Assembly (NCBI GenBank): GCA_946632055.1
Contig: CAMPAR010000008.1
Location: 1 to 45,653 of the forward strand
Reading direction: 5' to 3'
DNA from: an uncultured Lachnospiraceae bacterium
GTDB taxonomy: Bacteria; Bacillota; Clostridia; Lachnospirales; Lachnospiraceae
DNA length: 45,653 bases
Both the position numbers and the translations under genes were made by a program. Each line of letters opens with the position of its first letter. The first letter of the stretch is position 1. Below are positions 23,793-32,209 of the stretch, piece by piece. The notes below the pieces were generated by a model. The model searched no databases. It worked only from the letters and a program-made list of their open reading frames with translations, and was not told the DNA's origin.

Positions 23793-26279
23793 ATGAACAC
23801 AAACAAGCTGAAGACCGGATTCCTGCTCGACGAACAGGCGGGCTATTTCCGGAACCTCGGCGTCGACTGCATGGCTTTCGATGACTTCTATCCGGAAGGC
23901 CACCAGTCCGGCGTCTCCATCCTGATGCACGGAAAACGCATCTGCACCAACGGAGATCTCCGTTTCGAACAGTGTCCCGGGCAGTGGCAGCCGGTGCCGA
24001 AGAAGATGTCGCGCGAAATGAGCGCCGAAGAAAACCGCATCGTTTCCCGCATGCACTACCCCGATATCGACCGGCACTTAAGGGGCTTCAACCCGATGAT
24101 TTATCCGGACTGCGAGATGGACTACAGCGTCAGCGTGACCGGCGAAGAAAACGGCCTCACCGTGCGCGTCGATCTTGACGCCCCCGTTCCGGAGGAATTC
24201 CTCGGAAAGCTCTCCTTCAATCTGGAGTTCTTCCCCGGCTGGCTTTTCGGGAAAAGCTGGATCATGGACCAGAAAAGCGGCGTCTTCCCGCGTCAGGCGA
24301 ACGGCCCCGTTCTCGAGCTTCCTTCGAACTACGAGCACAGCGGCAGCTTACCGGAAATCGACGGCGGCGCCGACCGGAAGACTCTGTCCGGAGACCACAG
24401 GGAGTACAATCCGATTATCGCGGATGACCTGATCGCCGAGCCCTATGCCGTCGGCCGCAGATTTACCGCCTGCCCCGAGGAGCCGCTACAGAGAATCACC
24501 ATTACTTCCGAAACCGCGGATCTCAAGCTTTACGACGGGCGCCTGAACCACAATAACGGCTGGTTCGTGCTCTCCTCGGAGGTTCCGGGCGGAAAGACCG
24601 AAGGCGCGATCATCTGGCACATTTCGCCGAACGTCGACGAAAGCTGGATCTATCCGCCTGTCGTGCAGGTTTCCCAGGTCGGCTACCATCCGAAGCAGAA
24701 GAAAACCGCCTTCATCGAGCTTGACGCGCGTGATACGGCGCCCTGCGCGCCGGTCCTTGTGCGCCTCACGGCGGAGGGCGAAAGAGAGCCGCTCGCACTG
24801 TCCTCCAGAAACTGGGGCAAATTCCTGCGCTACAACTACATCACCGCGGATTTCACGTCGGTTACGGAGGAAGGCCTGTACTTCGTCCGCTGCGGAAATT
24901 CGAAGTCTTCCGTCTTCCGGATCGCCGAGGACGTCTATGACCGCGGCGTCTGGCAGCCGGTTCTCGAGTACTTCCTGCCGGTCCAGATGTGCCACATGAA
25001 GGTCCGGGAAAAATACCGCGTCTGGCACGGCAGATGCCACATGGACGACGCGAAGATGGCGCCGAAGAACTACACCCTCTTCGACGGCTACCGTCAGGGG
25101 AAGGATCTCCTCTCCCCGTATCAGCCGGGCGAAACGGTTCCGGGACTCAATAAGGGCGGCTGGCACGACGCGGGCGACTTCGATCTGAGAGTCGAGTCCC
25201 AGGCCGGCGAATGCTACAAGATGGCGCTCTGCTTCGAGGAGTTCGGCGTTGATTACGACGCGACGACGATAGACCAGCTGCACCAGATCACGGAAATCCA
25301 TCAGCCGGACGGCAAGAACGATATCCTGCAGCAGATCGAGCATGGTCTTCTGACGGTGCTCGGCTCCTACCGCGCCTTTGGCCGTCTCTACCGCGGAATT
25401 ATCTGCAGCAGCCTTCGCCAGTATGTCATGCTGGGCGACGCGGCCGCGATGACGGACGGCGTGCAGGGCGACGAGGACGACCGCTGGGTCTTCACTGAGG
25501 ACAATCCGCCGCGGGAGCTGACCATGACGGCTTATCTTGCCGCCTCTTCCCGCGCGATGCGTTCCTACAGCGAAGCGCTGGAGAAGGAAGCGCTGGACGC
25601 CGCCGAAAGCCTGTACAAAGTCACGAAAGCCGAAGACGAACGTGCGAAGCTTGCGAAGGTACATGCCGCCGCCGAGCTCTATCTTACGACAAAGGATCCG
25701 AATTATCTTGCAGATATCGTATCCGCGCGGGAACTGATCCTTTCCCATATGCAGCAGAGCGCCTGGTATGTCTGCCGCGTGATTCATGAGATTCAGGACA
25801 AGGCCTTCGTGAAGGACTTCCGCGAGGCGCTTCTCGCGCTCGCGAAGGACATCCGCGAAATGAGCCTGGAGACCCCCTACGGCATCCCCTACCGTCCGAA
25901 GATCTGGGGCGCCGGCTGGGAAATCCAGGGCCTCGCGGTCAACTATTACTTCCTGTACAAGGCCTTCCCGGACATTTTCCCGGCGGACCTTCTGATGAAC
26001 GCGCTGAACTTCGTGCTCGGCTGTCATCCGGGTTCGAACACGGCTTCCTTCGCATCCGGCGTTGGCACGGTCTCCACGACGACTGCCTACGGCATGAACC
26101 GCGCCGACTGGTCCTACATCCCCGGCGGCGTCGTTTCCGGAACCGCGCTCATCCGCCCGGATTTCCCGGAGCTTCTCGTCTTCCCCTTCCTCTGGCAGCA
26201 GACGGAATATGTCATGGGCGGCGGCTCCTTAAACTACATGTTCCTCGTACTGGCCGTACAGAGTGTGCTGAAAGCATGA
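23793..26279 (+). CDS. Glycoside hydrolase family 9 protein, apparently cytoplasmic
   Basis: Family 9 inverting glycosidase (endo- or exo-acting on beta-glucans). The 828 residues comprise an N-terminal about 280-residue region of unclear fold, an Ig-like CelD_N domain beginning at SQVGYHPKQKKTAFIEL (about 293), and the (alpha/alpha)6 catalytic domain. The catalytic domain has GGWHDAGDFDL with the conserved aspartates (about 454), LGCHPGSNTASFASGVG (about 742) and a late EYVMGGG carrying a possible catalytic Glu (about 805). There is no signal peptide, so it should act inside the cell on imported oligosaccharides. The chosen ATG at 23793 is preceded by AAAGG. It ends at a clear terminator and is monocistronic. 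The exact substrate is not deducible. Confidence 0.9.
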   Translation: MNTNKLKTGFLLDEQAGYFRNLGVDCMAFDDFYPEGHQSGVSILMHGKRICTNGDLRFEQCPGQWQPVPKKMSREMSAEENRIVSRMHYPDIDRHLRGFNPMIYPDCEMDYSVSVTGEENGLTVRVDLDAPVPEEFLGKLSFNLEFFPGWLFGKSWIMDQKSGVFPRQANGPVLELPSNYEHSGSLPEIDGGADRKTLSGDHREYNPIIADDLIAEPYAVGRRFTACPEEPLQRITITSETADLKLYDGRLNHNNGWFVLSSEVPGGKTEGAIIWHISPNVDESWIYPPVVQVSQVGYHPKQKKTAFIELDARDTAPCAPVLVRLTAEGEREPLALSSRNWGKFLRYNYITADFTSVTEEGLYFVRCGNSKSSVFRIAEDVYDRGVWQPVLEYFLPVQMCHMKVREKYRVWHGRCHMDDAKMAPKNYTLFDGYRQGKDLLSPYQPGETVPGLNKGGWHDAGDFDLRVESQAGECYKMALCFEEFGVDYDATTIDQLHQITEIHQPDGKNDILQQIEHGLLTVLGSYRAFGRLYRGIICSSLRQYVMLGDAAAMTDGVQGDEDDRWVFTEDNPPRELTMTAYLAASSRAMRSYSEALEKEALDAAESLYKVTKAEDERAKLAKVHAAAELYLTTKDPNYLADIVSARELILSHMQQSAWYVCRVIHEIQDKAFVKDFREALLALAKDIREMSLETPYGIPYRPKIWGAGWEIQGLAVNYYFLYKAFPDIFPADLLMNALNFVLGCHPGSNTASFASGVGTVSTTTAYGMNRADWSYIPGGVVSGTALIRPDFPELLVFPFLWQQTEYVMGGGSLNYMFLVLAVQSVLKA

Positions 26280-26300
26280 TGTAAATAACAAAAATGATTT

Positions 26301-26328
26301 GGGCGTCCGGGAAACCGGGCGCTCTTTT
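26301..26328 (+). terminator. Intrinsic terminator after the GH9 gene
   Basis: A ten-base-pair stem (26301-26310 with 26315-26324, two G-T wobbles) capped by a GAAA tetraloop and followed by four T, 21 bases after the GH9 stop. Confidence 0.9.
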
Positions 26329-26360
26329 AACGTTCTGTACTGCCGGATCCGTCTCTCCTG

Positions 26361-26389
26361 TTGAAAAAACAGCCTCCGTGTGATATCAT
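26361..26389 (+). promoter_or_regulatory. Promoter of the DUF2974 gene with overlapping palindrome
   Basis: TTGAAA (26361-26366), 17 bases, TATCAT (26384-26389), five of six matches in each box. A perfect inverted repeat TGATATC-ataa-GATATCA (26381-26398) covers the -10 and the start region; it could be an operator or simply a small hairpin at the RNA 5' end. Confidence 0.75.
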
Positions 26390-26419
26390 AAGATATCATG
26401 ATCCTCATGGAGATATCCT

Positions 26420-27529
26420 ATGTCCAATATGATTGATTACCTCGACTGGCGTGGCGATTTAAGCTTCTCCCAGTCCCCCTTCAACGAAGTCGACAACGCC
26501 CTCCTCGCAACCTTCTCCTATGTCCGTCTCCTTGGCATCGTACCCGAGGACGAGAGCGCCATTACCCTGAAAAAAGCGCACGAGCGTTACTATCAGCGGA
26601 CAAAGAACGTCGGCGAAATGATGTCGCCGCCGACGCTTCTGATGTTCGACAAAATGGCCGCGTCCGCGCGCTTCGGCAATCTCTTCCTCTCCGGCTTCCG
26701 CGACTTTCTCTCCGACGGCAGTGAAAACAGCTCCTCCGAGCAGTTCGCGGCCGTCACGATTCATCTGCCGGACGGGACGAATTACATCGCCTTCCGCGGC
26801 ACCGATGAAACCCTCGCCGGATGGAAGGAGGACCTGTATCTTACCATGCAGGAAACCATTCCCTCCCAGCGCCGCGCTTCCGCCTATCTTTCCTGGGCGG
26901 CGGAGAACTACTGCGGAAACTTTATGCTCGGCGGACACAGCAAGGGCGGCAATCTCGCCATCTACGCGGCGGCTTCCGCCTCCCCGGAGGTACAGGACCG
27001 CATTCTCACGATCTGGAACAACGACGGCCCCGGCTTCCATGAAGACTTCATCGAAACGCCTGCCTATCAGGCGGTCAAAGACCGCATCCGTTCCGTCAAG
27101 CCGGAGTATTCGATCATCGGCGGCTTCTTCCTGAACGAGGGCGCCGTCTCCTACGTCCGGACCTCCGCCTTCGGCGTCGCCGCGCACCACAGCTTCACCT
27201 GGAACGTCCTCGGCGACCATTTCGAGACCGCCCCGAACGGCCTGCATCCGGGCAGCCGCGTCTTCGACGCCAAGATGGAGGAAGCCCTCGCGGATCTTGA
27301 CGACACGCAGCGCCGCCGCTTTATCAGCGATCTGTTCGACTCGCTGCAGGCCGGCGGCTCGGAAACGCTCTCCGACCTGTCCAAGCTGAAACCGCTGCAG
27401 CTTGCCGGCGTGATGCGCTCCGTCACGAAGGGCACCGAACTCCAGCACTTCCTGAAAATGCTGATCGAGCTCTACATCCGGGATTTCCGGGAGTATATCT
27501 CGGGAAAGGGGAATGGTACGAATCAATAA
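26420..27529 (+). CDS. DUF2974 (Mbeg1-like) alpha/beta-hydrolase-fold protein
   Basis: A 369-residue protein of the Mbeg1-like family, lipase/esterase-related and of unproven function. The N-terminal MSNMIDYLDWRGDLSFSQSPFN is the usual family start. The middle holds AVTIHLPDGTNYIAFRGTDETLAGWKED and the nucleophile elbow GGHSKGGNLAIYAA with Ser174, characteristic of lipase class 3-like enzymes. A His of the expected triad may be in VAAHHSFTWNVLGDHF (about 255-270). No signal peptide is seen. GGAG lies about eight bases before the ATG. It is monocistronic between its own promoter and a bidirectional terminator. Confidence 0.9.
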   Translation: MSNMIDYLDWRGDLSFSQSPFNEVDNALLATFSYVRLLGIVPEDESAITLKKAHERYYQRTKNVGEMMSPPTLLMFDKMAASARFGNLFLSGFRDFLSDGSENSSSEQFAAVTIHLPDGTNYIAFRGTDETLAGWKEDLYLTMQETIPSQRRASAYLSWAAENYCGNFMLGGHSKGGNLAIYAAASASPEVQDRILTIWNNDGPGFHEDFIETPAYQAVKDRIRSVKPEYSIIGGFFLNEGAVSYVRTSAFGVAAHHSFTWNVLGDHFETAPNGLHPGSRVFDAKMEEALADLDDTQRRRFISDLFDSLQAGGSETLSDLSKLKPLQLAGVMRSVTKGTELQHFLKMLIELYIRDFREYISGKGNGTNQ

Positions 27530-27536
27530 GCCCGGT

Positions 27537-27570
27537 AAAAAGCCGCCTGATTCAAAATCAGATGGCTTTT
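27537..27570. terminator. Bidirectional terminator between DUF2974 and recombinase genes
   Basis: Imperfect hairpin AAAAGCC..CTGAT with ATCAG..GGCTTTT and a short AT-rich loop. T-runs follow it on the plus strand (for the DUF2974 gene) and on the minus strand (for the recombinase), so it can end both converging transcripts. Confidence 0.8.
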
Positions 27571-27592
27571 ATAATATTGCTCAACCATGTGC

Positions 27593-28201
27593 TCAGTCAG
27601 GATGCTGTGCCGTCGGGCTTTCTTTTCTCACCCAGTTCTGAAATGTGCTTGGGGAGACGCCGATCCGGCGGGCGGCTTCCCGGCCGGAAATCTCCCCCTC
27701 CTTCCATGTTTCAAAGATTTCCGCGTAATCCGGCGGACGCTGGATTCGCGGACGGCCGAAGCGGACGCCGCGAAGATGGGCGGCCTGAATTCCTTCCTGC
27801 TGACGCTTGCGGATGAATTCGCGTTCGGTCTCCGCCACATAGGACAGGAGCTGAAGGATAATATCCGAGATCAGGGTATTGACAAGGTCACGGTCTTCTC
27901 TGGTGTCCAGAATCGGCATATCGAGGACGACAATGGCGCATTTCCGCTCCTTCGTAATGATTCTCCACTGTTCCAGTATTTCCTTATAATTCCGTCCCAG
28001 GCGATCGATGCTCTCTACAACGATCACGTCGTCTTCTTCGATTCTTTCCATCATCTTCTGATACTCCTCCCGCTCGAAATCCCTGCCGGATTTTTTATCC
28101 ACATAGATCATCTCGTCGGATAGGCCGTAATCGCGAAGGGCAATGAGCTGGCGCTCTTCATTCTGTTCTTTGCTGGAAACTCTTGCATAACCGTACATCA
28201 T
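27593..28201 (-). CDS. Small serine recombinase (resolvase/invertase family)
   Basis: Site-specific DNA recombinase of 202 residues. The N-terminal catalytic domain begins YGYARVSS with the nucleophile Ser9, and contains the arginine-bearing IDRLGRNYKEILEQW and an ETEREFIRKRQQEGI helix E. The C-terminal helix-turn-helix (GREAARRIGVSPSTFQNWVRK, about 165-190) follows a linker. Length fits resolvases/invertases, not large phage integrases. The ATG at 28201 has AAGGAGG eight bases upstream; the second ATG next to it is equivalent. No transposase or res-type cargo genes are adjacent, but a palindrome and a highly structured segment lie upstream. The target is unknown. Confidence 0.92.
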   Translation of the reverse strand: MMYGYARVSSKEQNEERQLIALRDYGLSDEMIYVDKKSGRDFEREEYQKMMERIEEDDVIVVESIDRLGRNYKEILEQWRIITKERKCAIVVLDMPILDTREDRDLVNTLISDIILQLLSYVAETEREFIRKRQQEGIQAAHLRGVRFGRPRIQRPPDYAEIFETWKEGEISGREAARRIGVSPSTFQNWVRKESPTAQHPD

Positions 28202-28222
28202 AACTGCATCCTCCTTTATATG

Positions 28223-28237
28223 GTACAAACATTGTAC
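28223..28237. repeat. Palindrome GTACAA-ACA-TTGTAC upstream of the recombinase
   Basis: A perfect inverted repeat with six-base arms and a three-base centre, 22 bases before the recombinase start codon. It could be an autoregulatory operator or the crossover core of the recombinase site. It lies in an AT-rich stretch unlike its GC-rich surroundings. Confidence 0.6.
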
Positions 28238-28301
28238 TATATTTTTTAAAAGATTATATGATGTTTGCTCAAGCAAGCTTGGCGGCCGCTCTCCGGCCTT
28301 A

Positions 28302-28439
28302 TCGCGATCGGATGGGCAGACTAATCACTGCCCATCCGATCAGCGCGATGCGCACATCTCGCGGCGCAGCCGCTCGATGTACGTTGGCCTCACATACAGG
28401 TTCATGCAAGCATGACCTGTACGTTCGGCCTGATCGCGC
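28302..28439. repeat. Highly structured intergenic segment beside the recombinase
   Basis: Three close hairpins: a perfect 13-bp stem (28307-28340), a nested stem ACATC-tc-GCGGC with a GCA triloop (28354-28380), and TACAGGT..CATGC/GCATGACCTGTA (28395-28421). The arms GCGCGAT (28343-28349) and ATCGCGC (28433-28439) can pair across the last two, giving a multi-branched fold. No ORF is credible here. It may be a mobile-element remnant, recombination site or non-coding RNA. Confidence 0.65.
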
Positions 28440-28474
28440 AAAAATGCGCCTGACCGTTTTCCCCGATCAGGCGC
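28440..28474 (-). terminator. Intrinsic terminator after tldE
   Basis: On the minus strand an 11-bp stem (GCGCCTGATCG with CGGTCAGGCGC, one G-T pair, loop GGGAAAA) is followed by ATTTTT. It lies about 50 bases after the tldE stop and ends the four-gene unit from 34771. Confidence 0.88.
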
Positions 28475-28523
28475 TGATTAGATCTGAAATATTTATGATG
28501 AAGCCTTTCGTTTTCTTCTTCCC

Positions 28524-29789
28524 TTACTCTCCGGCTACCGCCACATTCTTCACCTTCACGGCGAGCGGACCTTCGTAGGAGGCGCTGACGTAGCGTTCCT
28601 TCGAGAAGACGATGTCGTCCTGGCGCTCGATGAAGCTGCCGTTCACGGAGCCGCCGGTGAGGATTTCCACGCTGCCGTCCTCTTTCACGAGGTAGGCGAG
28701 ACGGATTTCACCGCCGAAGTAGCCCGTGAAGGGATTCATCTGGAAGTCGGAGAAGCTCACGGGGTACAGGCAGCCCTTCTTCATCTCTTCGAAGGGAACC
28801 GTGCCGTTTTCGACCCGGATCTTCCGGTACTGGCCGGTGGGCTCGATCCCGAGGTACTGGCAGAAGCGGTTGGCGCCGAAGAGCGTCTGAAGCTCGCCGT
28901 CTCTTAAGAAGGCGCGTTCCTTCATCGGCACGCCGTCGCCGGAGACCGGATCCGAAGGGATCAGGTCGATCGAGAGCGCTTCGCCCTTCACATCCTCGCC
29001 CTGCACCTTCTCGCCGGCCTGCCACTTCGAGTAGCCGGGATAGACAAAGGCCGCGTTCGCCTTGTAGAGATACAGATTCAGGATCGTCTTCACATGATCG
29101 CCGGAAAGCACGATGTCGTAGCTGCCGCTCTTCGGCATCTTTTCCGCGATGGCACGGTCCCGGACGGTCTTTAAGGATTCCGAGACCTTCCTGGCAATCG
29201 CCTCGCACTCCACGCCGTCGTATTCGAAGCTGTAGTACTGTTCGACGTCCTTCGGCTCCTTGCACTGCGTCACATATTCGCCCTTGACGGTAAACTTCTC
29301 GAAGGATTCGCTGACGCCTTCGGAGGAGGTGATTTCGCAGCTGTTCCGGATGACGAAAAGCTCCACACTGTTGAGGAAAGCCTGGTCGTCCGTGTCCGCC
29401 GAGAAGATGGCTTCGGTCATTTGAGCGGCCGCGTCGGAAAGGTCCGGAAGGATCTTCGCGCCGGAAAGCGCCGCCATTTCTCCGTGATAAAGCGGATACC
29501 AGGGGTTCCTGACATAAGCCGCTGCCTGATAAGCCGTCTCGATGGAGGCCTTCTTCTCTTCCTCCGCCATGCCCGGCACGAGGAGCGCTTCCGAAGAGCC
29601 GCGGTACTTCACGCCGTCCTCCTCGAAATCCCGGAAGACCGTGACAAGGCTCTTCGTCACATCCTTTTCACGCCGCATATCGAGATTCTTCCTGACGAAG
29701 AAGAGCTCCAGTGTGGATTCCGTATCCGTGTTGATGATGTAATTTTCAATTCCAAGCGCCTGCAGCAGGCGTACAATCTGATCATTCAC
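28524..29789 (-). CDS. tldE: TldE/PmbA subunit of the TldD-TldE metalloprotease
   Basis: Non-catalytic half of the TldD/TldE heterodimer, which cleaves unfolded peptides and in enterobacteria matures microcin B17. The 421-residue product is read from a GTG at 29787-29789, eight bases after AGGAGG. An upstream extension of the frame runs back into tldD and has no ribosome-binding site. Family sequence includes a DTESTLELFFVRKN start region, VVLSGDHVKTIL-type segments near the middle, and the C-terminal YLVKEDGSVEILTGGSVNGSFIE. The HExxxH metal motif is absent, as expected. It follows tldD by 14 bases, so the complex is encoded as a unit. Confidence 0.92.
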   Translation of the reverse strand: MNDQIVRLLQALGIENYIINTDTESTLELFFVRKNLDMRREKDVTKSLVTVFRDFEEDGVKYRGSSEALLVPGMAEEEKKASIETAYQAAAYVRNPWYPLYHGEMAALSGAKILPDLSDAAAQMTEAIFSADTDDQAFLNSVELFVIRNSCEITSSEGVSESFEKFTVKGEYVTQCKEPKDVEQYYSFEYDGVECEAIARKVSESLKTVRDRAIAEKMPKSGSYDIVLSGDHVKTILNLYLYKANAAFVYPGYSKWQAGEKVQGEDVKGEALSIDLIPSDPVSGDGVPMKERAFLRDGELQTLFGANRFCQYLGIEPTGQYRKIRVENGTVPFEEMKKGCLYPVSFSDFQMNPFTGYFGGEIRLAYLVKEDGSVEILTGGSVNGSFIERQDDIVFSKERYVSASYEGPLAVKVKNVAVAGE

Positions 29790-29803
29790 CTCGCGCACCT
29801 CCT

Positions 29804-31231
29804 TTAACCCAGACGGATATTTGCCTTGATCCATGGGCCGCCGGTCGAAACCTTGACCCATTCCTTGTAGCCCTTGCCGCAGAAGCCGGTGCCGCTGTGC
29901 TCCATGGTTTCCGAAACCATCGAGATGGACTTCAGAAGATCCGGCACATAGCCCGAGAGCACGACCGGCGAGAAGATCCGCCCGGTCAGCTTTCCGTCCT
30001 TGATTTCACGCGCGATCGAGACCATGCACTGAATGCCCCAGTGCTTCGGGTCTTCCATGCCGGACGAGGGCTTGTCGAGAAGGAAGCCGTCCTTCACGGA
30101 CGCGATCATGTCCTCCGGCTTGTCGGAACCGCCCTCGAAATAGGTGTTCGTCATGCGCGTGTAGGACTTGCGCTCGAAGCTCTCGCGGCGGCCGTTTCCG
30201 GTGGCGGGAATACCGAGGGATTCCGCGGAAAGCTCGTCCGCCATGCCGGTTTTCAGGATGCCCTTGTCGATAATGATCGTATCATGCGCCATGTTGCCTT
30301 CATCGTCGAAGAAGTAGCTGCCGGTGTCTTCGATCGAGCAGGCGCCGTCGTGCATCGTGACGAGCGGGCTCGCCACATATTCGCCGACCACATATTTCGC
30401 AAGCGCGCGGTCCTTTACGAACATATCCATTTCCACGCCGTGGCCGAAGGCTTCGTGAACGATCATGCCGGTAACGGAGGGCGTGCAGACGCATTCGTAT
30501 TCGCCCGGGACCATCGGTTCCGCGGACAGGAGGTCGATCGTATCCTTTAAGGAGCGGTCGATGTCGCGGTTCATCTCCGCAAGGAGCTCCGCGCCGCCGA
30601 AATTGCTGTAGCCTTCGCCGCTCGACTTGATTTCCTGGCCCTTCGCCGCCATAAAGCCGACGCGTCCGCAGGACCACATGATATTCTGCTCGAGATCCTT
30701 ATCCTTCGAAAGGAAGAGCTTGTGAATTTCCTGGTAATTGAAGCCGACGCTGCAGTCCATCAGGCGTTCGTCCTTCGAGAGGCCGAGCGTGCGGATTTCC
30801 TGAAGCTTCGAAAGAATGCCTTCCGTGCCGAGCGAGTCGGGATGGATTTCATATTCGGAAGCGCCGGTAAAGACGGTTTTCTCTTCCGCGGGCGCTTTTC
30901 TTTCCATTCTGCCGATGTTTTCCGGAAGCTTCTCCGCGATGGGCAGAAGCTCCCCGCGGACCTTCTTTACGATCGCCGGAATGCTCTCTTCCGAGATCTC
31001 ATTGAACGAATACTCCGCGTATCCGTCCGCATCCTTCACGCGCAGCACGAAGCCGCGGTTCGTATACTCCGGATCCTCGGACGCGCTGATGCCGCGTGCG
31101 CTGACGGAATACTCCTTCGCGCGGTTGTCAGTCGCAAGCACCGAGGCGTACTCATAGTCCGAGAGCGCCGCGATGAGCTTCGCAAGCACCGGTTTTGCAC
31201 CGGAAAGATACGCGCTTGACTCCACTTTCAT
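29804..31231 (-). CDS. tldD: TldD metalloprotease subunit
   Basis: Catalytic half of the TldD-TldE protease. The 475 residues carry the zinc-binding motif HEAFGH (HExxxH) at about residue 259. Family landmarks are GEYECVCTPSVTGMIVHEAFGHGVE, the DDEGNMAHDTIIIDKGILK segment and the C-terminal FCGKGYKEWVKVSTGGPWIKA. AAAGGAGG precedes the ATG. It lies 24 bases after the SGNH gene and directly before tldE. The peptide substrate is unknown; the upstream membrane-anchored genes are candidate partners by position only. Confidence 0.95.
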   Translation of the reverse strand: MKVESSAYLSGAKPVLAKLIAALSDYEYASVLATDNRAKEYSVSARGISASEDPEYTNRGFVLRVKDADGYAEYSFNEISEESIPAIVKKVRGELLPIAEKLPENIGRMERKAPAEEKTVFTGASEYEIHPDSLGTEGILSKLQEIRTLGLSKDERLMDCSVGFNYQEIHKLFLSKDKDLEQNIMWSCGRVGFMAAKGQEIKSSGEGYSNFGGAELLAEMNRDIDRSLKDTIDLLSAEPMVPGEYECVCTPSVTGMIVHEAFGHGVEMDMFVKDRALAKYVVGEYVASPLVTMHDGACSIEDTGSYFFDDEGNMAHDTIIIDKGILKTGMADELSAESLGIPATGNGRRESFERKSYTRMTNTYFEGGSDKPEDMIASVKDGFLLDKPSSGMEDPKHWGIQCMVSIAREIKDGKLTGRIFSPVVLSGYVPDLLKSISMVSETMEHSGTGFCGKGYKEWVKVSTGGPWIKANIRLG

Positions 31232-31255
31232 CTTCTCATCCTCCTTTAAGCTGTA

Positions 31256-32182
31256 TTACTTCTCGTACTTGCCGGCCTTTGCCACCAGATAGGTATAAAT
31301 CTTCTGATAGGTGGCCGAATCATAGTGCACATGATCCGCAGTGACCACGCCTTCCCGGATCAGATATTCCGAAAGGTCAATGTACTCCGCGAGACAGTCA
31401 CTGTACATGGTCTCATTGAACTGATCGATCAGGAGGTTTACCTGGTCGCGCGGAAGCATCTGGTTCTTTCCCTTGTAATCCCCGTCGATCAGGCCGACTG
31501 AGGCAAAGTAAAAGCGGGTTTCCGGATACAGGGCAGTCAGCTGATTGATCGTCTCCACATAGTCCTCGACGAAGTATTCCCGCCAGCCGGCGCAGTTGTT
31601 CGCGCAGTCATTGACGCCGAAGTTGATCACGACAATCCGCTTCGGGTCTGCCTGCAGTTCCGCCATCAGCTGCGTCAGGCCCTCGGTTGAAAACCAGTCG
31701 TAGGCCATGGCGCCCTTCGCGATGTAAACATCGTTCGGCCCGGCGGCGACGCGGGACATTCCGACCATGCGGGAATCCCCCATCCAGATATGCTTTTCCG
31801 CGGCGTACTTCTCCGCAAGAGCCGCAAGATCCTCCGTATCTTCATCCGGTTCCCTGAAAAGGTCCGGATTGAAGAGATCGATAAAACTGAAGGCAGATGT
31901 CTCCTCCTCGGATTCCGTCGTGGGCTCCGCCGTTGTCTCGGTCTCCTGCGGTTCTGTCGAGGCCTCTGCGGCGGCCTGCGCCGCCTGCTTGGACTGCGCA
32001 ATCGAAGCCTCGTAGGCCCGGTTCGCCGCCTGCTGCTCGCGGATCTTCATGAGCCGCGTCGCTGCCACAGCGACGTACGCAACGACGCCCAGAATGACCG
32101 CGAGAAGCGCGAGAAGCAGCACCTGCATCAGCCGCTTCAGCACCCGCTTTCCTTTTTGTCTGTTTTTCTTTTCTTCGTTCAT
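31256..32182 (-). CDS. Membrane-anchored SGNH/GDSL hydrolase-like protein
   Basis: A 308-residue extracytoplasmic esterase-like protein. It has a Lys/Arg-rich start, one membrane helix (about 19-43), a Gln/Ala then Glu/Thr/Ser-rich linker (about 50-100), and an SGNH domain. The blocks are WMGDSRMVG (nucleophile Ser in GDSR), FGVNDCANN (block III Asn) and TADHVHYDSATYQ (Asp/His block V, about 282-290). Such proteins often add or remove acyl groups on wall glycans, but the substrate is unknown. It follows the 853-residue protein gene by 27 bases. Confidence 0.85.
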   Translation of the reverse strand: MNEEKKNRQKGKRVLKRLMQVLLLALLAVILGVVAYVAVAATRLMKIREQQAANRAYEASIAQSKQAAQAAAEASTEPQETETTAEPTTESEEETSAFSFIDLFNPDLFREPDEDTEDLAALAEKYAAEKHIWMGDSRMVGMSRVAAGPNDVYIAKGAMAYDWFSTEGLTQLMAELQADPKRIVVINFGVNDCANNCAGWREYFVEDYVETINQLTALYPETRFYFASVGLIDGDYKGKNQMLPRDQVNLLIDQFNETMYSDCLAEYIDLSEYLIREGVVTADHVHYDSATYQKIYTYLVAKAGKYEK

Positions 32183-32209
32183 ATTCCTCCGGATGGAACC
32201 GACATCCTT

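Noticed and set aside
24486-26027. 513-residue open frame on the minus strand inside the GH9 gene
   Set aside because: Shadow frame of a recognised GH9 gene with no family similarity visible and no promoter.
28258-28578. 106-residue plus-strand frame over the structured segment
   Set aside because: Covers the hairpins and the tldE terminator, and runs into the tldE 3' end on the other strand; no coding character.
29790-29861. Longer N-terminus for tldE
   Set aside because: The extension overlaps tldD; a GTG with AGGAGG eight bases upstream at 29789 is better.
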